From Magicicada septendecula (Eukaryota > Arthropoda > Insecta > Hemiptera > Cicadidae): a stretch of 64,000 bases of DNA. The stretch is from assembly GCA_034769895.1 (NCBI GenBank), contig CM068372.1:241390343-241454342 (forward strand), written 5' to 3'. The position numbers and the translations under genes are program-made. The notes under the pieces are model-generated. The model searched no databases, was not told where the DNA came from, and saw only the letters and a program-made list of their open reading frames with translations. This document shows positions 58,117 to 64,000 of the stretch, one piece after another; the stretch's first letter is position 1; each line of letters opens with the position of its first letter.

Positions 58117-58460
58117 GCCTTCTTCTCTCTCTCTCTCTCTCTCTTTTTCTCTCACCCCCGTCTCACTCTAATAGAAATTAAATTGCAAATGACAATAAAA
58201 TTTTTAATATTTTTACCCTATCACTAACCTCTCTCACTCACTCTTTCTCTTTTTCCTTCCCTGTCGCTTGCTCACTCTCACTCTTTCCCACACCATGTGT
58301 CCTTTTGTTTTACCTCTCTCTAAACCTTCGACAGAAAGATATAATTTTTTAATATAAGTGTTACTCTCTCTCTCTCTCTCTCCCCCCTCTCTCTCCCTCC
58401 CTCTCTCTTTTTCTAACTATCTCTATCTATCTCTCACAACACACACACACACACAGACTT
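58117..58460. repeat. CT-rich microsatellite cluster
   Basis: CT runs near 58122-58145 and 58364-58405 and an AC run near 58438-58456, with pyrimidine-rich sequence in between. Confidence 0.9.
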
Positions 58461-60662
58461 TCTCTTTCTTCACACAAAAATTAAACTGTTGTGAAGAATC
58501 AAATTTTTAACGTTTTTGCCCCGATCACTCTCCTCTCCCACTACCACTTTTTCTCTTTTGATTCAAGACTTGCGCTATTGTAAAGCACATATCAAACGGT
58601 TTATAAAAAGAATAAAATCAAAAGTGGGTAAGGTAAGAGAAAGTAAAATGAGGTAAGTGGGAAAACGAACTGATAAGTGAACATGAGAATATGAGAGAAA
58701 CGAAGTGAATCATTAAAAAAGGACATAATCTTTGAGCCACTTAGCACAGTCTGCATCAGGCTTGGATTGCATTTGTTATTTGACCCTGTTCGTTTTTTGC
58801 TATGACAGTGTTGCCATATCCACGGATTCCACAATGATTGCAAACTAAATGAAAAAAGGGCGCGCAGATTGTATACAGACGATGGTAGTACTACGTGGTG
58901 GACAAACCATGAACTACATATTGAACATCAATTTTAAAAAGTCTGTCAATTTGGCACCCGCAGGTAAGAATTTAAAAATTCGTGGTGCCAAAATAATGAG
59001 TTGAAAGTTAAAAAAATTAAGATGTTTCATTAGCAATGTGCCCATAAAGGATGGTTGTGGAACTTATAAACTTTTATTCCATAGAACACATTTTCTAAAA
59101 GGGATTACATTTTGGCGTCCGATATACGGACGTCAAAATATAACAGACGCTACATTCTATTTATAATCAAGTTAAAAACATTCGCTAGCATTTTCTATTT
59201 AATTCCTTCAAAAAAGGAATTATTTTTTCTTATTATTACCTGTAACACCACTCTTGGGCTTTAAAATTCTAACTTGAATGTGTCCATAAGATTTTTAAAT
59301 TTCAAAAAGATTAAGGCTACTGGTTAACCAAATTATCGTAATTATTAACATTTTATAATTCTCAAACAGATAAAAAATGCTGACTTATTCAATCAAACTG
59401 TAGTTTAACGTTGAATTAGCTACCTTTATTTTGACTTTTGAATAGCCTACATATCGTCGGTGCTAGTCCCACTTTTTTACTTTGAAGCGCTTTTGGTTTT
59501 TCTCTGAAGTACTGTCACCTCAGACTGCAATTTCCTTTCAACGTCGACCACTGATCGACTTAATACACTTGAAATTATGTCTACAGCATCACTTCTGCTA
59601 GTTGAATTTTATGTTTACTGTTAGTTATGTCCCTTAACAGTTTCTTTTTCATATAAATGAATTCGTTTAAAACGTCGTCTTTACCCTCCCCATAACTTTA
59701 ACATATAACAAACCGTAAATCAACAGACTGCAAGTAAAAATATCACACTGCATAAAGAAACTACAAACCACAACATCAAATGACAACATTTAACGGCAAA
59801 AAAAAGTCAGCGCTCTAGTGAGGTTATTGAGAACTAGTCCCCTGCAACATGACCGTTCCCTTCGTGTCGGCAAAAAAGTTACGCAACAGTGTTCGGGACT
59901 AATTATCCAACAAAATTTGTAGTGCAACAAAATCCCCAACATATTTCTGGCGTTTCCACGCATACGCTGTCCCCAGTATTTTGCACACCTCTGTTGACAA
60001 AATTGTTGGAGACAAAATTTGTGTGCATGTAAACTAGGCTTTAGACGTACCTGCAATCAAATAGAATCAATATATTTAAAACGACAAGGAAAATTTTAAA
60101 ACAACCATATTCCCCTAGCCACCTGGCCTAAAGTAGGCAAGTTAGGCATAATTCGAAAGGGTCTTGTCTTGTAGTGAAGTTGTTCATTTTCTGCTGCCCC
60201 CCCCCCCAAACTACCAGTTCAGAAGCTATCAACATGTATTGTTAAATTTCATACAAACAATTTATTAAAGTATTATAATTACAAAATATTCAATTGTTAT
60301 TACTGTTGCTAGGTAACAAACATTACCCTAAACGTATTTTTTAAGAAGTACAGAAACAGCCTTTCTAAGCGCCGCGGTTGCTCTTTGTTTTTATAACTGT
60401 AATTATAGCTCTACTAATTATAGGTGTGTGTGTGTGTGTGTTAACATCATTTAACAACAGTGAATTAACGATAATAATTGATACGATAATAACTCTGTAG
60501 TCCTTGATGTATTCGTCATAAGTTATATTAATAACGTAAATAAATATATCAACCTCATCTTTTTTTGTATTAATTACCTCGAGAGCATTATTACTGAATT
60601 TCAGCATTATACCTGTTTTAATGCTCGAAAGATCGATGCATGGCTTTTGATGTATACGCAAT
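58461..60662. other. No gene recognised
   Basis: AT-rich. The minus-strand ORF at 59790-60056 lies in a GC-richer segment that looks repeat-derived, but I cannot name it. A GT repeat occurs near 60424. Confidence 0.4.
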
Positions 60663-60742
60663 AGGGATTGTAATCCGGCATCATTTGCAATCCGACCGGA
60701 TTCCCAGCGATCCAGCCGGACCCGGCCGGATTGATCAAATCA
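60663..60742. promoter_or_regulatory. Probable hAT terminus with CCGG-rich subterminal repeats
   Basis: TAGGGATTGTAATCCGG resembles hAT ends. It is followed within 80 bp by several ATCCGG/CCGGAT and GATCCAGCCGG motifs in both orientations, as expected for subterminal transposase-binding sites. The matching far end was not found. Confidence 0.4.
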
Positions 60743-61248
60743 GGATGATTTTCACTTTTCGGTTCAAAATGAACTGTTAATGAGTTAATCGAGTGTAATT
60801 GTACTTATTATAGGTAGTTTATTAAAAAAACATATATATATAATCAACTTTATTTCCAATGTTAAGATTAGACAACGAGCAAACAATTAAAATCTAGTAG
60901 TGTAGGGTAAGTAATTAGTAAAATTTTAACAACGTAACGAGTGGTTCAATCTTCCACTTCCTAAATTTCATAGTAAGTAACTTTATAAAATCTAATTTAA
61001 TTAACCTTACGTAATTTACTTAGATGAGAATTGAGATCACAATAATTATTAAAGTATTTATTTGAAAATGCTAACTAACAAGTCTTATAGTTATGACAGA
61101 CACCATCATGATTTGATGAATTTGTCTGATGAATAGCACAATTATCACAATCTTTATTGTATTATAATTATAGCTCTTTAATTTAGTCAACTTACGATAA
61201 ATAATTATTTTAAGTAATGATTATTTCAGTATATATATTATCAAAAAA

Positions 61249-63255
61249 TCAATTTTGATTTTGAAAGAAGGATCTTAGAAAACAAATAGTGTTAATTGTG
61301 TCATCTCCCAGTCGACTTCTAATGGAGCTACAAATATAGCCTGCGGCCGAAAAAGTCCTTTCAGCTTCTACACTTGTTGGCTTTATTGTCAGCAAATAAT
61401 CATGAATAGTAGATAAGTATTCTCCTCGAACTCCTTCACTTTCAAACGCAGTCATTTCCTTTTTTAGTACTTTATCAAAATCTTTTTCTTTTTTAGTATT
61501 TATGCTATAACATGTGGATTCTTGCTGGATTTGTAATTGTAGTTCTTCCTGTAATGTCAAATCTTTCTTTAGTAATGGTGAATCTACGTTCTCCTCTACT
61601 ATTTCTTCCACGTTTTCTTTAGACTTATCATCTTGAATAACTCTCTCTAAGATTTTTTTCATTTCTAATCGTATGACTTTTTTCTTTGGCATAGTAAATG
61701 TATCATCGGATCCGTTTAGATTTTCATGATATTTCTTTGGATTCTGTAAATATATTAATATTCCTGATACTACAGTGCGGCGTTCTTTAATCCTTGTACA
61801 TAGTGCTTCATATAATTCATTACTTAACACCGTGTCATGAGTGAGCAACTTCTCTAAAACAAATTTTAGTGTTGTTTCAGAAGTTAACAGGGTCGAATCT
61901 CTTCTGCATAGGGCCTCTACAGCCAATTTAAATGGCTGCAAACTGTCAATCAAATCTTTTATTTTCGACCATTCAAGGTCACTAAATTTAATGTCAGATC
62001 CTATATCTATTAAAGCTTTATCGACACACACTTTCAGCTTATAAAATCTTTCGATCATAGAGAGAAGACTATTCCAACGTGTGCGGCAATCCAACATCAG
62101 GCTTAATTCTTTACCTATATCTTCTTTCACATACTTTTGCAGATACATATCGTATTTAGTAGGCGACCTTTTGAACAGCTTTACTACTTTTCGCACTTTT
62201 TGAAGAATATCATTGAATCTAGGAATTACTTCAGCCTTAGAAAGATAAGGATCCCCAGGATCCGTTATTGTAACTATAACCCCTTGTTCAAGTTGTTCTT
62301 CATCATTCATTGTGTCTTCGTCATCTGTATCTGTATCTGATTCATTAGATGTTGTTGACGTTGTTGCTAGGCGGTTTTCTGCCTTCTCTTCATTTTTTTT
62401 TATATAAAACATCGACCACAGCTAATTGTAACCCATGTGCGAAGCAGAGTTGTTGATAGCAATTCATGAGCTTACCTACTTTGACCATAACACTTGCGCC
62501 GTCAGTACTCATGCCAATAATATCAGTATCAGTATCAAGACCGAAGCTTTTTAAGCGATTTTTTATTAGACTGATAGTATGTTCCGCAGTACACGAACCA
62601 TGGATTCTAATCAAGCCCAGATTAAAGTGTTTTTCTTTGTGGTGTAAATTTATGTTCAAATATCGGTGATTTTTTTGGGAAGTCCATTCGTCAAAACTCA
62701 AAGAGAATCGTTTTCCTTGTTTCCTAAGATATTCGAACTCAATTATCAAGTCTGTTTAACGGTATTTGCGAAATTTGTTACTATAGATCTTATAGTATTT
62801 GGTGAATTAGGAAGTTGAAATCCGCTTTTTCTAAACAAATATCTCAAATCTGGCGATGTACAAAATAAATTGAAGGGCATACCATTTTTACAGACCATTC
62901 TCGAGATCATCTTTTCCATCGAGTTTTCCTTTTGAAAATAATTGTCTATTGTTTTAGACTTTTTCTTGGGTATTTCTTCCTCACAAATAATATTATCTGA
63001 ATCAGTTCTTGATGTGGATGGTTTAGAGAATGAATCAGAATTCGGACGTTTTAATTGGCTATTTTCAGAACTTTGATCAATGCAAATGCAATGCTTTGTT
63101 CTCAAATGTGTTCTTAATCCTTTATAAGAACCTTTACTTATTTTTATTAACTTTGAGCACAATATCCATTCGGCGTTGACAGACTTGTCTTTTTGCATTT
63201 TTTTTAAAATAATGCCATATAGTTTTCTCACTGTCCCCACCATAATCCTCCTCAT
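61249..63255 (-). pseudogene. hAT transposase with BED finger
   Basis: Three overlapping frames make one transposase. Frame 1 (63255-62746) holds a BED-type finger (WILCSKLIKISKGSYKGLRT, then HLRTKH), with Trp at the position of the first Cys. Frame 2 (62749-62390) holds SFDEWTS and STDGASVM with two catalytic Asp and CFAHGLQLAV. Frame 3 (62412-61249) runs from an acidic linker to the C-terminal dimerisation domain (SVEAERTFSAAGYICSSIRS). The second shift is in a run of nine A; the first is near 62750. hAT transposases excise and reinsert the element and leave 8-bp duplications. The protein is inactive as encoded. Most motifs are kept, so decay is recent. Confidence 0.9.
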
Positions 63256-64000
63256 TTTGACTTGTTTTTGAAAGTGACATGTTTTATAATTTTTTTCAAC
63301 TAGGATAAACTAATAATAAATTAGTATACTACGAGTAATACCTGTAACAAACAAAAGACAAAACATATTTAATTACAATATTGTTAGTAGACGAGATCCG
63401 TCTCTGTTTATAATTATTTATATTTATTATTAAGTAGTAGTCTCAGGGTTATTTTTACTTAAAATGGGTCTTGCACTCGGCTAATTATTATTATTCAATC
63501 TCGTATTTTATTATTATTTATCTGTTTAGTGACTTATTCCCCTCAATTCAACCTATTGTTGAATCCAGGATTGAATAAGCCGGTTACTTACACTCTTTTC
63601 GTCGTATTAGCTGTCTGTTTAAATGGTTTAATTATATGTATTATATTCACTGCGTAGAATTATTCCAATCGAAGTTCCGTCGACTCTTCGTTGATCAGCG
63701 GTGGTGAGAAGATCAGCAGTTTTCTTCCTATATACTAACATACACATACATAGACATGACATTCATGGTAACTCATACTTTATACTATTATTAATATATA
63801 GGTCAGTACGGTTGTAAACAAAATATAAAATCACTCGATTTGAATGATTCGCACTTTCAGCATGGTACCAACCGCCTCGTTCTTCTCCTCTAAGCTGTAT
63901 TTACTGATACAATAAAGGTCAACTCTTTCAATGGTAAAAATAATAATGGTTATTTATTCAATTCGAACACAATGAAATTTAATACAATAATACGTTTTGC
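63256..64000. other. No gene recognised
   Basis: AT-rich sequence beyond the hAT relic. No matching hAT terminal repeat, gene or RNA recognised up to the window end. Confidence 0.45.

Noticed and set aside
59790..60056. 88-aa minus-strand ORF as a candidate Cys-rich protein
   Set aside because: No signal peptide or ordered Cys pattern; the segment looks repeat-derived.
1..64000. A bacterial-type defence or gene cluster system
   Set aside because: No operon-like gene series; all recognisable coding content is eukaryotic transposons or a zinc-finger exon.

Overview
ORGANISM. The window is intron-era, AT-rich eukaryotic DNA packed with animal transposons: Penelope-like, BEL/Pao, Ty3/gypsy-like, Helitron, MULE and hAT elements, plus a C2H2 zinc-finger exon. 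This mix points to an arthropod, most likely an insect with a repeat-rich genome. I see no operons, tRNA, rRNA or CRISPR. Only one region (about 28.86-30.42 kb) looks like a possible host gene; nearly everything else recognisable is mobile DNA in different stages of decay. LAYOUT. 1-15218: a tandem array, read on the minus strand, of a gag-only LTR retroelement with very long (2.8 kb) LTRs at 3289-6098 and 12413-15218. A head-to-head pair of Penelope-like elements (6304-10377) sits inside its internal region, flanked by a 12-bp target-site duplication. The repeat period is about 9.1 kb and the window opens inside a second unit. 15219-17400: a decayed minus-strand Helitron, cut off by the LTR. 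18340-18570: an inverted Penelope 3'-end fragment. 19960-20300: a weak transposase-type HTH fragment. 20760-23580: a T-rich block that may be another long LTR. 25055-26743: a MULE transposase pseudogene. 28859-30415: a 17-repeat C2H2 zinc-finger exon, followed by decayed finger repeats. 31518-32283: a short internally deleted hAT element. 34708-39185: a gypsy-like element with gag only and unequal LTRs. 39655-40225: a Penelope 3' fragment. 40239-44763: a gypsy-like remnant with integrase pieces. 45367-56620: another long T-rich, probably LTR-derived block, split by a complete BEL/Pao retrotransposon (47031-54672; two LTRs, 5-bp target duplication). 60663-63260: a hAT transposase pseudogene. 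HOW THE PARTS FIT. The first 15 kb can be dated in layers. By my hand count the two LTRs differ at about 30 positions in 2.8 kb, the two Penelope arms at only a handful of positions in 1.6 kb, and the two tandem copies of the internal region at about 3 positions in 3.3 kb. This fits LTR-element insertion first, then the Penelope pair, then a recent tandem duplication. The Penelope 3' ends all carry a hammerhead-ribozyme-like hairpin. No coordinated host pathway is visible.
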